Origin: a virus
Direction: 5' to 3' (one strand)
DNA: 49,319 nucleotides
Virus record (IMG/VR): IMGVR_UViG_3300042922_001479
Span: 1 to 49,319 of that record
Both the position numbers and the translations under genes were made by a program. Every line of letters begins with the position of its first letter. Position 1 is the first letter of the stretch. Under the pieces are notes generated by a model. That model worked only from the letters and a program-made list of their open reading frames with translations, searched no databases and had not been told where the DNA came from. Positions 9,492-18,083 of the stretch are shown here, piece by piece.

Positions 9492-10025
9492 TTAACTGAT
9501 AGAAATATCCCAGTCCTGGTTATTCGACGTGTCGATGCCGAGGGATACCACGTTGGGAGCCACCACCATTTCACCCAGCAGAAGCGGGACCGGATGGCCC
9601 TGGCCGATACGGCTCTCGGTGCTGGTGAATGAGTTGTTGGTGATCGTGTTGTTTTCCGCTGCCTCGGCTGAGGTTTTGGTTTTCATGTTGCGGGACATGT
9701 ACAGCGAGTAAGCAACCGAGGCGACCGACATCGTGATGGCCACGATGGCAACAATGGTGCCGGTTTCCAGCCCTGCTCCCTCCACAACCGGCACAAACGT
9801 TATGGTTGCTCCGCTGTCCAGCTGGCGGTCCATGTGTAAGCGCGCGTTATCATCGTCCAGCTCATCACCATCAACGCGGATCTGCACAGGCGACGCCAGA
9901 AAGGCTTTCTTGAAGGCGCGATCCTGCGCCAGCAGAAGGCGCAGGCCCTGCGCAGGCGTATCAACAACTAATTCGATTTCGCTGAAATATCGGCGTAAAT
10001 GCCCGATAAATTTAAATCGGAGCAT
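9492..10025 (-). CDS. I: Tail assembly protein I
   Basis: A 177-residue lambda gpI-like tail assembly protein. The first 80 residues look ubiquitin-like (RFKFIGHLRRYF start), followed by a hydrophobic Ala/Ile/Val segment at about 86-108 and the conserved C-terminal GHPVPLLLGEMVV region. As in lambda, its 5' end overlaps the K gene (58 bp here). It acts in building the tail-tip complex with K, L and J and is probably not abundant in the virion. Confidence 0.87.
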   Translation of the reverse strand: MLRFKFIGHLRRYFSEIELVVDTPAQGLRLLLAQDRAFKKAFLASPVQIRVDGDELDDDNARLHMDRQLDSGATITFVPVVEGAGLETGTIVAIVAITMSVASVAYSLYMSRNMKTKTSAEAAENNTITNNSFTSTESRIGQGHPVPLLLGEMVVAPNVVSLGIDTSNNQDWDISIS

Positions 10026-10687
10026 CGTTCGTGCCTCCAGATAGAATGGGTTTGCCTCATAAAGGCCAGGCGGTAATCCTCGCGCCTGCTGAGATGCCCA
10101 GCGCAGTCATGATGAAGCACCCTGCCGCCTTCAAGCAGGATCATCGCGTGGCAGGGGTCAGCGCCCGGGAACGGCTGGCGAATAATCACATCGCCGGGCT
10201 GTGCATCGCTGGCAGGAACCGGGTGAAAGCCATTGGCTGCCATATTTTTGATGTAGAGATTTTCACCACGCAGCCACCAGCCATCTGTCCGCTCAAAGTC
10301 CGGCAGATCCACACCAGCCAGGTGATAGGCGTCGCGAAAAAGCGTGTAGCAGTCTGTGACGCCATGCTGAAACCGGCGGCCAAGCAGATGGGGTACCGGG
10401 CGGAACTTACGCAGCGCGCCGTTGCACGCCAGCCACCAGGGCAGACCTGTTACAACCTGCGCCCGGCGGTCAGCGCCGGACAGCACCGGGGAGTCCATCG
10501 GGTGTGAGTGAAATATGGCGGTCACCTCGCCCTCTTTCTCCGCCGCCAGCCAGTCGTCATCGCTGATCCGGAAATGGCTATCCGGGCAGGGATGAATATT
10601 GCGACAGGGGAAAAGCCGGGTGTCATTGATGATCAGGCCGCACACCTCATCCTGCGACGAGGCCGCATAATTGAGTAACTCCTGCAT
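9968..10687 (-). CDS. K: Tail tip peptidase K (JAMM + NlpC/P60)
   Basis: A 239-residue lambda gpK homologue with two enzyme domains. The N-terminal JAB/MPN metalloprotease shows the complete JAMM signature H60-S-H62-(7)-S70-xx-D73. The C-terminal NlpC/P60 cysteine peptidase has C113 in TDCYTLF and H180 and H192 as likely catalytic partners. Such proteins assemble the tail tip and may open peptidoglycan during DNA entry. The start at 10687 overlaps the L stop codon (TGATG), which rules out the longer open frame upstream. Confidence 0.9.
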   Translation of the reverse strand: MQELLNYAASSQDEVCGLIINDTRLFPCRNIHPCPDSHFRISDDDWLAAEKEGEVTAIFHSHPMDSPVLSGADRRAQVVTGLPWWLACNGALRKFRPVPHLLGRRFQHGVTDCYTLFRDAYHLAGVDLPDFERTDGWWLRGENLYIKNMAANGFHPVPASDAQPGDVIIRQPFPGADPCHAMILLEGGRVLHHDCAGHLSRREDYRLAFMRQTHSIWRHERCSDLNLSGIYADISAKSN

Positions 10688-11391
10688 CAGGACACCTTCT
10701 GGGAGCCGGGGAAGCTGCTGATTGGCATCGGCTCGGGACGCGGGTAACGAAAGCGGCAGCCGGATCGGCGGTGTGAGCATTTATCTTTTGCCGGGTCGGT
10801 GGTAGGGTTATCACGTTCATCTGCCACCGGCGGGCCGTCATAGTTACACCCGGTGCCGCGATACTGCCACTGGCACACGTCGGCCAGAATGGTGCGCGCC
10901 GGGATGATAGCGTTATCGCAGTCCACAGGCGTCGCCAGCTCATACGTCACCTGCTCGAACGTCTCTTCGGTCATCCCCTCCACGACATAGCGAGAGACCG
11001 CCTCCATTGTCGGGTTTGCGTCCGGGTTGCCGTTCGGGAAGTTCACCGCATCCAGGTATTTAACCGGCACCTGCCGGCGGGTGACCACCACACCGTAGAG
11101 ATCATTAAAATCGTGGTTAATGCCGTAAATCAGCCCGGAGATATTCGCGACCGCCATTATGGGCCGGGCGTAGGTGCCCTCGTTTTTAAACTCAAAGCCC
11201 TCCACGGCGATCGGGTATGCCGGGTAAGCGAGGCCGCGCCAGATGACATCACCGAAATAACCGTTCGTGCCGGAATGAAAGCGGAGAACGTCGCCACCGA
11301 ATGGCTGCAGGTCAACCTCAAAGAGATCGATAAACGCGCCGACTCCTGCATCAACGCTGTCGATAATTAGCTCTGGTGGAATGTCGCGCAC
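10687..11391 (-). CDS. L: Minor tail protein L (Fe-S cluster type)
   Basis: A 234-residue lambda gpL homologue, part of the tail-tip complex. The C-terminal domain has cysteines at 158, 173, 182, 205 and 212; the last four have the spacing expected of the iron-sulphur cluster ligands known for gpL. It begins with GTG (VRDIPPELI) after a GGGAG ribosome site. A terminator separates it from M upstream, and K follows with overlapping stop and start. Confidence 0.88.
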   Translation of the reverse strand: MRDIPPELIIDSVDAGVGAFIDLFEVDLQPFGGDVLRFHSGTNGYFGDVIWRGLAYPAYPIAVEGFEFKNEGTYARPIMAVANISGLIYGINHDFNDLYGVVVTRRQVPVKYLDAVNFPNGNPDANPTMEAVSRYVVEGMTEETFEQVTYELATPVDCDNAIIPARTILADVCQWQYRGTGCNYDGPPVADERDNPTTDPAKDKCSHRRSGCRFRYPRPEPMPISSFPGSQKVS

Positions 11392-11403
11392 GAAAATCTC
11401 CCA

Positions 11404-11430
11404 TAAAAAAAGCCACCCGGAGGTGGCTTA
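11404..11430 (-). terminator. Intrinsic terminator after tail gene M
   Basis: Stem AGCCACC (11411-11417) with GGTGGCT (11422-11428), loop CGGA, six-T run on the minus strand. It overlaps the M stop codon. The stem is nearly the same as the terminator at 16158-16177. Confidence 0.75.
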
Positions 11431-11775
11431 ACGTGGTACCTGTTCAAATGTGGCCGTCAGTTCGTAAAGCGGCCCGGTCTTAACCATACCCCAGGAGCGA
11501 CAGACAAACAGCGCCTGCACCCCCGTATCGGATGGCGTCCAGTAGAATGACTCGGCCGCCATACGCGCCCGGAGGAAGGCTTCTGCCTCCTTTGCTGCAT
11601 TAGCCCTGCACGGGCCGCTTACGCCCCGGAAAACCAGGCTATATTTCGCCATCAGCGGGTTAATGCCCTTAACCTGTCGCTGCTCGTACCCATCGCCCAG
11701 CTTAACGACGGCTACGTTCGGTGTGCGATCAACGCTGTAGCTCCGCTGCGGCGTCCATGTGAATGTTTGTGCCAT
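11428..11775 (-). CDS. M: Minor tail protein M
   Basis: A 115-residue lambda gpM-like tail-tip protein. Conserved features are the FTWTPQRSYSV start, the KLGDGYEQR motif and the F-x-Tyr-Trp-Thr-Pro segment (residues about 77-82). It is coupled to the tape measure gene by a TAATG overlap, the usual lambda order H-M-L-K-I-J. It joins the tip around the tape measure C-terminus. Confidence 0.85.
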   Translation of the reverse strand: MAQTFTWTPQRSYSVDRTPNVAVVKLGDGYEQRQVKGINPLMAKYSLVFRGVSGPCRANAAKEAEAFLRARMAAESFYWTPSDTGVQALFVCRSWGMVKTGPLYELTATFEQVPR

Positions 11776-14700
11776 TAGCGTTTTGTCCTCGGCTGAATCA
11801 TGCCGCCGGGGCGGCTGCTCTGGTCTCTGATCTGGCTGAGGCTGACCTGCTTCATCATCTGCCCCATCTTCGCCATTGTTGCGTCATCAATACCGCCGGT
11901 AGTATTAATTTCGAAAGTGATATGCTGCACCACTCCACCGCCATTACCACCAGCCTTATCGGCCGGTATAACCTTCCCTGACTGGTTAGGAATGAACATC
12001 TGCTGACCGCCAGCCGTCTGGAATATTTCAGACTGACCGTTTTCATTGATCCGGTACGCATTACCAGCAGAGACGTTGCCTCCGTAGCGACGCGCACCTG
12101 CTACCGCCATGCCTTTAGCAGCCAACAGCGATCCCGCGTATGCTGTCTGTCCTACTGCGTTAGCACTTCCCATTGTTGCTATAGAGGCACTGATTGCCGC
12201 CGGAGCCCAGGCGGCAGCGGCGGCAGTTGCCTGGGCCATAGTTGAAGCCAGAGATGCAGCTGCGGCTGCCTGGCCCATCAACTGACTTTTAACCCATTCC
12301 ATCCCCATCTGTACAAGACTACTGACAACACCGTTCAGGATGGTGGTACCAATGTTGGCGAAGGCTTCCTGAAGGCTTTGCGTCCCGCTAAGCAGGCCGG
12401 TTATGGCGCTACTCGCACCGCTCTGGAGGCCATCAAGGGAAGATGCCAGCAGCTCATTAGCCTGACTCTGGTTGCGGAAGATCTCCCACTGCGCTGCAAT
12501 ACGCTGCTGCTCATATTCCGTATCTGCAGCATTCTTTAGCTCAACAGCCTGCTGGTGCGCCAGCACTCCCTGCTGCTCAAACTGCTGAATAAGCGCCAGC
12601 TGCTGTGCGTGTTGATTGGCAAGCTGCTGGACGGGGTCAACCTCCCCGGCAGCTGACTGCTGCGGTGTTACTGCCTGTCCAGCCCGGATTTTTGCAAGGT
12701 TCACTTGGTGTTGTTGCTCTAGACGCTCTGCGGTCCGGTTATATTGTTCCTGCCCCATTGTTTTTGCGTTAAAAGCTGTCTTTAGGTCTGTAACATCCTG
12801 TGCATAAGAAGCATTTTCCCGAGACTCTGGTAGCAGCTTTCCGGCCGCTGCCTGCGCCTTCAGAGCATTCGCTGTGTCCCATTTTTTTGCAGCGTATTGA
12901 CCAGCAAGCTTTATCTGTTCTTCCGACGCGGCCTTACCAAGCGACTGCTGCGCATTAAGGATTGCCTGCTCCCTGCTTAAATTTGCTGTAGAGTCCGCTG
13001 CTAACTCTGACTCTTGTTTCAAGCTCGCAAGCTTTTGTGAAATAGCCTCCTGCTGTGAAGCTAACTTTTTCGCTGCGGAGGTAGCTTCTTCAGTTGCCTG
13101 CTTAGAATTTCTCTGCGCCTGCTGAGCATCAAACTCAGCACCAGCACGCTCTCTGGCCGTACGCACATAGCTTTCAGTGTCATCTGGTGTAGAGCCATTT
13201 TTCTCAGCAAGACTCCTAATATCTTGCTCTGCTTTCAATTGCGCTCTTTTTCGATCATTAAGTTCGCTCTGGAGAGATATCTGCTCCTGCTGCTTATCGA
13301 GGTATTGCTGGATATCTTCAGGGCGATCTACCTTCAGGCTTGTTGAGTTGAATTTCTCCTTTGCGTTTGAGGCAAAGTTAATCATCTGCCCAAGACGCCC
13401 CATCATCCCTGCCGCTACACCAGCTTCATCGCCATCCCTGCGTAGCAGATCAATACCCTGTCGCATCGTTCCGTTAAGTGTCGCACGACCTATATTGATG
13501 GCGCTTTGAGTCTGGCTATAGCGCCGCTGGGCTTGCTCCAGGTTAAAAGTGGCAATTGCTAAACGATCTTGCGCGCCGCCAAGCGCATCTGCAGCCTGCC
13601 TTCCTCGAGTCGTCCCGGTACCGTACTTTTCGATTTCGCGTTGTTGGAACTGTACTGATGCTGTGGCCTTATCAAATTCTTTTCTGGCATCAGCAACGGA
13701 ATCGCTCAGCTCGGGCAGGTTTTCACTGAGCTTGCCAATTGTGGCTGCGAGTTCTGCGTTAGACATTGCCTGGAATTTAGCGCCAAGCTCATTCACGCTA
13801 TCAGCCAGTTTATTCGCCTCGTCTTTTGCCTCTTTTGCTCGTTGAGCAAAGTAAATAATTGCGCTTGCAGCCAACATGGCCAAGCCAGCAGGGCCGCCAA
13901 TCAACCCCAGTGCCCTGGCTCCAAGCGTTCTTATTGTTATGGCTGCGCGATCTGCGGCCGCGGTTGCTGCTGTTTGAGCCGTTGTGTTTGCTGCCAGCGC
14001 TCGGTTGTAATTATCCGTGGCCGTTGCTGCCTCTATCCGCGCAGCAGAAAGCCTTACTTCTGCTGCAGCTAGGCTTGTGCTATTAGCTGCAGCGGCTTTC
14101 ATCATCTGGGCTAATCTGACCTCATCGAGAGCTCTGTCTTTTGCTACTGTGGCAGCTCGAAGATCGGAAGTGGCTTTAAGAGCTGCTGCTTGTGCAGCCT
14201 GGTTTTCCGCAACAGCTTGCTCTCTACTCGCCAAGGCTGCTTTTATTTTGGCAGTGGTAGCCATTGTCAAAGCGCCAACGTAGCGGCTCCCCATTAAAGC
14301 AGCTACAGCAGTAAGCACGGCGCTAAGACCGCCAATGTTGTCGCTCATGGCAATAATGGCAGTATTGAATATCGCTACTGTGGTTTTAACTGAGGAGCTC
14401 TCACCAAAGAACTTTGTAATGTTATTGCCTGCAACCTGCATTGCCTGGCTAATCGTCGTAGTGGTTTTGGCAAACTCCAACCCTATAGATGCCCCTTGGG
14501 ATAAAAGCCCGTTAACAACAACATCAGTAGTGAGTTTTCCCTCAGCGGCCAGCTGACGCATCTGACCGATCGTGACCCCCATGGAGTCAGCAAGAGCTAT
14601 TATCAGGCGATTACCGTTTTCATTCACAGAGTTGAACTCTTCACCACGTAAAGCACCAGAGGCCAGCCCTTGTGATAACTGAATGATGGCATTCTCCGCT

Positions 14701-15167
14701 TCCTCTGCCGAAGCACCGGAAACTACAAAACCTTGGTTGATAATCGTTGTGAGTTTTACAAGGTCCTCTGCGCTGGTGCCGTACTGGCGGGTTGCTCTCT
14801 CCAGTCTGGCATAGAGAGACGCGGTAGCCTCTAGGCTGGAACGCGTTTGCTGAGTGATGTTGAATACCCGCTCTGTAACGTCCACCAACTCTTCATTTGG
14901 ACGCAGTGCGTTTGCTAATTTGTTGTTCAGTTCGGTCCATGCATCGGCATATTGCGATACTTGGTTAACAGAAAGGATCGCCATTACAGCCGCGGCAATT
15001 TTACTCAATTCGCCTAGAGAAGAAGAAAGTGATTGTGCCGCATCATCAGCTGCACCAAATCCATCTTCCATGTTGTCGGTAGCCTTGGTAACGTCCTTAT
15101 CAGCGGTCAGTAACTGGGCTGTGTCAGCTTTAATAATGTATTCGATAGTTCCAAGGTTTTCTGACAT
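11775..15167 (-). CDS. H: Tail tape measure protein
   Basis: A 1130-residue tape measure protein that sets tail length and is expelled with the DNA. It has the typical N-terminal tape-measure domain (about 60-290), long Ala/Gln/Glu-rich helical stretches and coiled coils through the middle, a hydrophobic segment at about 415-440 and a Gly/Ala-rich membrane-active region near 990-1060. The C-terminus (FEINTTGGIDDATM) is of the lambda-H type. The start at 15167 follows a GGAG site. The three genes between this and the tail chaperone are accessory, which is unusual because chaperone and tape measure genes are normally adjacent. Confidence 0.92.
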   Translation of the reverse strand: MSENLGTIEYIIKADTAQLLTADKDVTKATDNMEDGFGAADDAAQSLSSSLGELSKIAAAVMAILSVNQVSQYADAWTELNNKLANALRPNEELVDVTERVFNITQQTRSSLEATASLYARLERATRQYGTSAEDLVKLTTIINQGFVVSGASAEEAENAIIQLSQGLASGALRGEEFNSVNENGNRLIIALADSMGVTIGQMRQLAAEGKLTTDVVVNGLLSQGASIGLEFAKTTTTISQAMQVAGNNITKFFGESSSVKTTVAIFNTAIIAMSDNIGGLSAVLTAVAALMGSRYVGALTMATTAKIKAALASREQAVAENQAAQAAALKATSDLRAATVAKDRALDEVRLAQMMKAAAANSTSLAAAEVRLSAARIEAATATDNYNRALAANTTAQTAATAAADRAAITIRTLGARALGLIGGPAGLAMLAASAIIYFAQRAKEAKDEANKLADSVNELGAKFQAMSNAELAATIGKLSENLPELSDSVADARKEFDKATASVQFQQREIEKYGTGTTRGRQAADALGGAQDRLAIATFNLEQAQRRYSQTQSAINIGRATLNGTMRQGIDLLRRDGDEAGVAAGMMGRLGQMINFASNAKEKFNSTSLKVDRPEDIQQYLDKQQEQISLQSELNDRKRAQLKAEQDIRSLAEKNGSTPDDTESYVRTARERAGAEFDAQQAQRNSKQATEEATSAAKKLASQQEAISQKLASLKQESELAADSTANLSREQAILNAQQSLGKAASEEQIKLAGQYAAKKWDTANALKAQAAAGKLLPESRENASYAQDVTDLKTAFNAKTMGQEQYNRTAERLEQQHQVNLAKIRAGQAVTPQQSAAGEVDPVQQLANQHAQQLALIQQFEQQGVLAHQQAVELKNAADTEYEQQRIAAQWEIFRNQSQANELLASSLDGLQSGASSAITGLLSGTQSLQEAFANIGTTILNGVVSSLVQMGMEWVKSQLMGQAAAAASLASTMAQATAAAAAWAPAAISASIATMGSANAVGQTAYAGSLLAAKGMAVAGARRYGGNVSAGNAYRINENGQSEIFQTAGGQQMFIPNQSGKVIPADKAGGNGGGVVQHITFEINTTGGIDDATMAKMGQMMKQVSLSQIRDQSSRPGGMIQPRTKR

Positions 15168-15182
15168 CTTTTTTCTCCAGGC

Positions 15183-15209
15183 AATAAAAAACCCCGCCGT
15201 AGCGGGGTT
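15183..15209 (-). terminator. Intrinsic terminator before the tape measure gene
   Basis: Stem AACCCCGC (15190-15197) with GCGGGGTT (15202-15209) and a run of T on the minus strand. It ends the upstream accessory gene just before the tape measure start. The sequence from the T-run to the ribosome site is identical over 26 bp with that at 4680-4705. Confidence 0.78.
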
Positions 15210-15227
15210 CAATCTTTTATACGTCAG

Positions 15228-15641
15228 CTAAATGAGGCCAGCTTTTTTTCGTGCCTCTTCCAGATACTCTTCATCTGTTTTTTCGGGGCCCGCTGGCTGA
15301 GGGTTCATTCTTGCCCACTCTTTTAGCTTATCGCTTAGCGCATATATAATTTTGTCAAAGTTCTTTTGATGTCTGTGAGCACCTGTAACATTCGCACCAA
15401 GTTTTAAAGCAGAGTCAATCCCAACAATGCAAGCTTCGGCTCCATCTGCATTCACAACGATTGAAACGTTTTCCCCCCAAGAAAAAAGAGACATCCCCGC
15501 GCTTACGGAAACACGTTTAAGTGCGTCATCTTTTTGCTTAATAGTCATGCCTACTGCCGGTATTGCTTCCAGCAATTGTTCATAAACAACGGCATCTGAA
15601 TAATGGAACCTTTGTTGGGTTGATTGGCTCGCAAAACTCAT
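15228..15641 (-). CDS. Accessory (moron) protein in the tail operon
   Basis: A 137-residue cytoplasmic-looking protein of unknown function. The middle (SVSAGMSLFSWGENVSIVV) suggests a beta-sheet pair like those of small conserved proteins of the DUF-type found beside phage lysogenic genes; the C-terminus is charged and helical. It is the last of three inserted genes between tail chaperone and tape measure and is followed by a strong terminator. It has no tail-protein features. Possibly expressed in the lysogen. Confidence 0.6.
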   Translation of the reverse strand: MSFASQSTQQRFHYSDAVVYEQLLEAIPAVGMTIKQKDDALKRVSVSAGMSLFSWGENVSIVVNADGAEACIVGIDSALKLGANVTGAHRHQKNFDKIIYALSDKLKEWARMNPQPAGPEKTDEEYLEEARKKAGLI

Positions 15642-15718
15642 TTCAATATATCCCCACTAGTAAAAGATCAGGTTTACCCTAACAGGCACAGCGATAAACG
15701 AAAGCTAATTTTAAAATT

Positions 15719-16057
15719 TCAGCAGCCAATGGTTTCACCAGCGGCAGTAACCGTGCACATATTACCGTCACTGTCAGAGGTGTGGCAGCCTGAATTATCG
15801 CACCAACTTTTGACTGAGTACTCGTTGCCCTCACTGTCGCTGGAAAAAGACTCACTCACTCCGTCAGCATGCTCTCTCGTTCCGGATGTAACTGAGTAGT
15901 TGTTACCCTCAGTATCGTATGATGAGACGGTAGTGTCGCCGTTTGAGTCAACGTCTGTGCTGGTACAAACCTGATAGCCACTATCACCAGTGCATTCATC
16001 AGCACTGGCTGAAGTTACAAAAAAGAAGATAAGCAGAAGGGATAACAAGATTTTCAT
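15719..16057 (-). CDS. Small secreted cysteine-containing repeat protein (accessory)
   Basis: A 112-residue protein with a clear signal peptide (MKILLSLLLIFFFVTSASA, cleavage near residue 19). The mature part is acidic and Ser/Gly-rich, with three copies of a motif of the form S-D-x-(E/D)-G-N-x-(Y/C)-(S/T)-V, at about residues 45-56, 71-82 and 93-103, and six mature cysteines that could form disulphides in the periplasm or outside. It is preceded by a promoter-like sequence of its own, so it may be made in the lysogen. I do not recognise the family; a role in surface change or exclusion is speculation. The start was chosen at the signal peptide methionine rather than the longer frame. Confidence 0.6.
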   Translation of the reverse strand: MKILLSLLLIFFFVTSASADECTGDSGYQVCTSTDVDSNGDTTVSSYDTEGNNYSVTSGTREHADGVSESFSSDSEGNEYSVKSWCDNSGCHTSDSDGNMCTVTAAGETIGC

Positions 16058-16089
16058 GCTATTTGCCTTAACGAACGTGGATGAGGCTA

Positions 16090-16117
16090 ATCCTATCAGG
16101 TGAGCACAACAGCGCAA
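16090..16117 (-). promoter_or_regulatory. Candidate promoter for the secreted accessory gene
   Basis: On the minus strand TTGCGC (16112-16117) and TAGGAT (16090-16095) are separated by 16 bp, each matching 4 of 6 consensus bases. The start of the secreted protein gene is about 33 bp downstream. Confidence 0.4.
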
Positions 16118-16151
16118 CGTGATGCCTGATTTTTGATTTCAGATGAGGGAT

Positions 16152-16177
16152 ACAAAAAAGCCACCCTGAGGTGGCTT
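16152..16177 (-). terminator. Intrinsic terminator after the lipoprotein gene
   Basis: Stem AAGCCACC (16158-16165) with GGTGGCTT (16170-16177), loop CTGA, followed by a six-T run on the minus strand. It lies just after the lipoprotein stop codon. Confidence 0.78.
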
Positions 16178-16182
16178 AATTA

Positions 16183-16539
16183 TCAGTTAGCGTTTTCGCA
16201 ACCCGGCTGGCTACGGTCAATTACCGAGGTGCCTTCGATACGGTAGCCAATCTGGCCAACAATAAACGCGTGATTTAGCTGCGTGACAACAACGTCAGAC
16301 AAAGCTACTGCGCAGCGGTTTTTTTCGATTGCGCGATCCATTGCAGTCTTAACGTTTGGAATGCCCAGCGGGAAGATAAATACTGGTGCTGTATCTTCAC
16401 CAGTGACCCGCGCGCCTTTCACAAATTTAGCAGAGTTCAGGTTATAGTTTTTGGTGCTACCAACAGTCATGTCAGCAACGCGGATTGTACAGCCAGATAA
16501 TAAAAGCGCTCCAAGCGCAACAGCAACTACCTTTTTCAT
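16183..16539 (-). CDS. Small outer-membrane-type lipoprotein (accessory)
   Basis: A 118-residue lipoprotein with a short signal sequence and lipobox LLSGC (cysteine at 17). Serine-less threonine at +2 (T18) does not signal inner membrane retention, so outer membrane location is likely. The mature domain is alpha/beta without a motif I can name; two cysteines near the end (about 75 and 114) could pair. It is first of the three inserted genes and is closed off by a terminator, so it behaves as a separate expression unit. Phage lipoproteins in this setting often block receptors or DNA entry (superinfection exclusion); that role is inferred. Confidence 0.68.
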   Translation of the reverse strand: MKKVVAVALGALLLSGCTIRVADMTVGSTKNYNLNSAKFVKGARVTGEDTAPVFIFPLGIPNVKTAMDRAIEKNRCAVALSDVVVTQLNHAFIVGQIGYRIEGTSVIDRSQPGCENAN

Positions 16540-16654
16540 TAGATGTTTCCATTGATTGCAATCAGAAACATCTTAACATCACTTCCATGCCATTGGTGGC
16601 CTACCAAAGTTGGTGGAAATTTTCAGGTAAGTTTGAATTTTAAACGGACGTGAA

Positions 16655-17305
16655 CTACATGCGATTCCTTTGCGTGTCGATTTCAACCATCTTGTCAGCC
16701 CAGTCCATGACCTCATCATAGGCCTCTTCCGTCGGGATCTTGTCCTTTTCTTGCGCTGGAAACTTGGCGTTCATTGCGGCGCGGAAACTGGTCATTGTCA
16801 TGTTCCAGGCGTCCGCCTCGCTCATGCCAAGGTGAGCAACAGCAGTGTAGACGAATGACCGGGCATCAAATTTATTAGAGTATTCATTATTCCGGCCCTT
16901 TAGTTGCTCCGGCGGCTGGTCGCCCATGACGCCGTGGCGGATCAGATGCCTCGCCAACTCTATCACGTCGTGAACTGCCAGCCGGCCGGGTCGATAGGAC
17001 AGCTTGCCTTTTGCGGTAATGATGTACACACCTATTAGCTGGCTGATGTTCTCTGTACAGCAGGCGGTAACCACCCGGGCCGCCGCCGCCGCCATCTCAG
17101 CAAAGCAGCGGGCCAGCACGTCACGCATGATGCTCGGCTCGCTAATACGGTGCGTCGGGTAGTGCCCGGCATGCACGGTGACGAACAGCCTGACGATATC
17201 TTCCGGCGCGCCGATCCGCGACATCGCCAGAAAAGAGGGGTTGAGGAATATTTCGCGGCCACCAGCGCGGATCACCGCCTGGCCGATATCAGTGATGACC
17301 TGCAT
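16655..17305 (-). CDS. Tail assembly chaperone (DUF6246-like)
   Basis: A 216-residue protein between the tail tube and the tape measure region, the position of lambda G/GT. It starts MQVITDIGQAVIRAGGREIF and matches in style the single-gene tail assembly proteins of ES18-like lambdoid phages. I see no obvious slippery heptamer giving a frameshift product. It would coat the tape measure protein during tail polymerisation. A weak terminator upstream would reduce its expression relative to the tube protein. Confidence 0.68.
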   Translation of the reverse strand: MQVITDIGQAVIRAGGREIFLNPSFLAMSRIGAPEDIVRLFVTVHAGHYPTHRISEPSIMRDVLARCFAEMAAAAARVVTACCTENISQLIGVYIITAKGKLSYRPGRLAVHDVIELARHLIRHGVMGDQPPEQLKGRNNEYSNKFDARSFVYTAVAHLGMSEADAWNMTMTSFRAAMNAKFPAQEKDKIPTEEAYDEVMDWADKMVEIDTQRNRM

Positions 17306-17311
17306 AAAACC

Positions 17312-17332
17312 TCAAAGGGGCCGAAGCCCCGT
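17312..17332 (-). terminator. Weak terminator/attenuator between tail tube and chaperone genes
   Basis: Stem GGGGC (17317-17321) with GCCCC (17326-17330) and a stable CGAA/TTCG-type loop, with only three T after it on the minus strand. It could lower chaperone expression below that of the abundant tube protein. Confidence 0.5.
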
Positions 17333-17334
17333 AA

Positions 17335-18069
17335 TTATGCTGTGACTACGACGTTCGCAAAACCAGACGATACGCTGCTGGCCGATGGGGATGAGACGAC
17401 GCAGGCGTAAGTGCCATCGTCTGCCGCCGTCACACTGGCTTTGGTGTACGTTGACGCCGTCGCCCCGCCGATATCCTGACCGTCCCGCTGCCACTGATAG
17501 CTCAAAGGAGAGCTGCCGCTGGTGGTGGCCGCTACGTTCAGCGTCAGCGTGTCGCCCTCCTCCAGCGTCAGGCTCTGCGGCTGGGTCGTGATAGTGATGG
17601 TATCACCCACGTCGCGCACATCGACCAGGCCCGCGCTGGAGGCTTCCAGCGACCAGGTTGCGACATCATCGTGAGGCGCTTCATCCTGCCAGCTCGTGAC
17701 AAGGAAGGGCCCCTCGGTAATATCCAGCGGGGAGATGATCTTCAGCCAGACATAGGGCTGGTTGCTGGTTTCCGCTGACGGGTTGTAGACATGGCGTTTC
17801 ATGGCCCGCTGGCCATAGATAGCCTCCTTACGGCTTACACCGTCACCGGAGAAAGACACGTTTTTATAGGTGGTGACGTTCTCCTGGGTAAACGCCGCGC
17901 TCTGGTCACCCGTTGCGTCGGCAGTCTCCCACTCCACGCCCGTGGTTTTGCCGCGCATCATACCGAGGCGCTTGTACTGGTTCGCTGCTGGCTGAACATC
18001 AGGGCAGCCGATCGCGTAATAAACGGCGACAGCAAGCCCTGTAAAAGCACCTGATTCACATCCGGCCAT
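17335..18069 (-). CDS. Major tail tube protein with C-terminal Ig-like domain
   Basis: A 244-residue tail tube protein. The first 150 residues form the tube domain expected of the V-like major tail proteins; residues about 157-244 are an immunoglobulin-like fold with the typical SYQWQRDGQDI strand and DDGTYACVV signature of I-set domains. Such domains project from the tail and bind weakly to surfaces or carbohydrates. Downstream of the tail terminator gene and upstream of the chaperone, as in lambda V. Confidence 0.82.
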   Translation of the reverse strand: MAGCESGAFTGLAVAVYYAIGCPDVQPAANQYKRLGMMRGKTTGVEWETADATGDQSAAFTQENVTTYKNVSFSGDGVSRKEAIYGQRAMKRHVYNPSAETSNQPYVWLKIISPLDITEGPFLVTSWQDEAPHDDVATWSLEASSAGLVDVRDVGDTITITTQPQSLTLEEGDTLTLNVAATTSGSSPLSYQWQRDGQDIGGATASTYTKASVTAADDGTYACVVSSPSASSVSSGFANVVVTA

Positions 18070-18083
18070 AAGTTTTTACTCCG

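Noticed and set aside
9968-10780. Longer K gene starting at 10780
   Set aside because: The extra 31 codons are the L coding sequence in another frame; the TGATG junction at 10687 gives the expected start.
11775-15167. Long plus-strand open frames opposite the tape measure and J genes
   Set aside because: They mirror the codon bias of the real minus-strand genes, have no ribosome sites and translate into low-complexity sequence.
16655-17305. Programmed frameshift of the lambda G/GT type at the tail chaperone
   Set aside because: No clear slippery heptamer near the end of the gene and no extended second frame behind it; the following gene is an unrelated lipoprotein.
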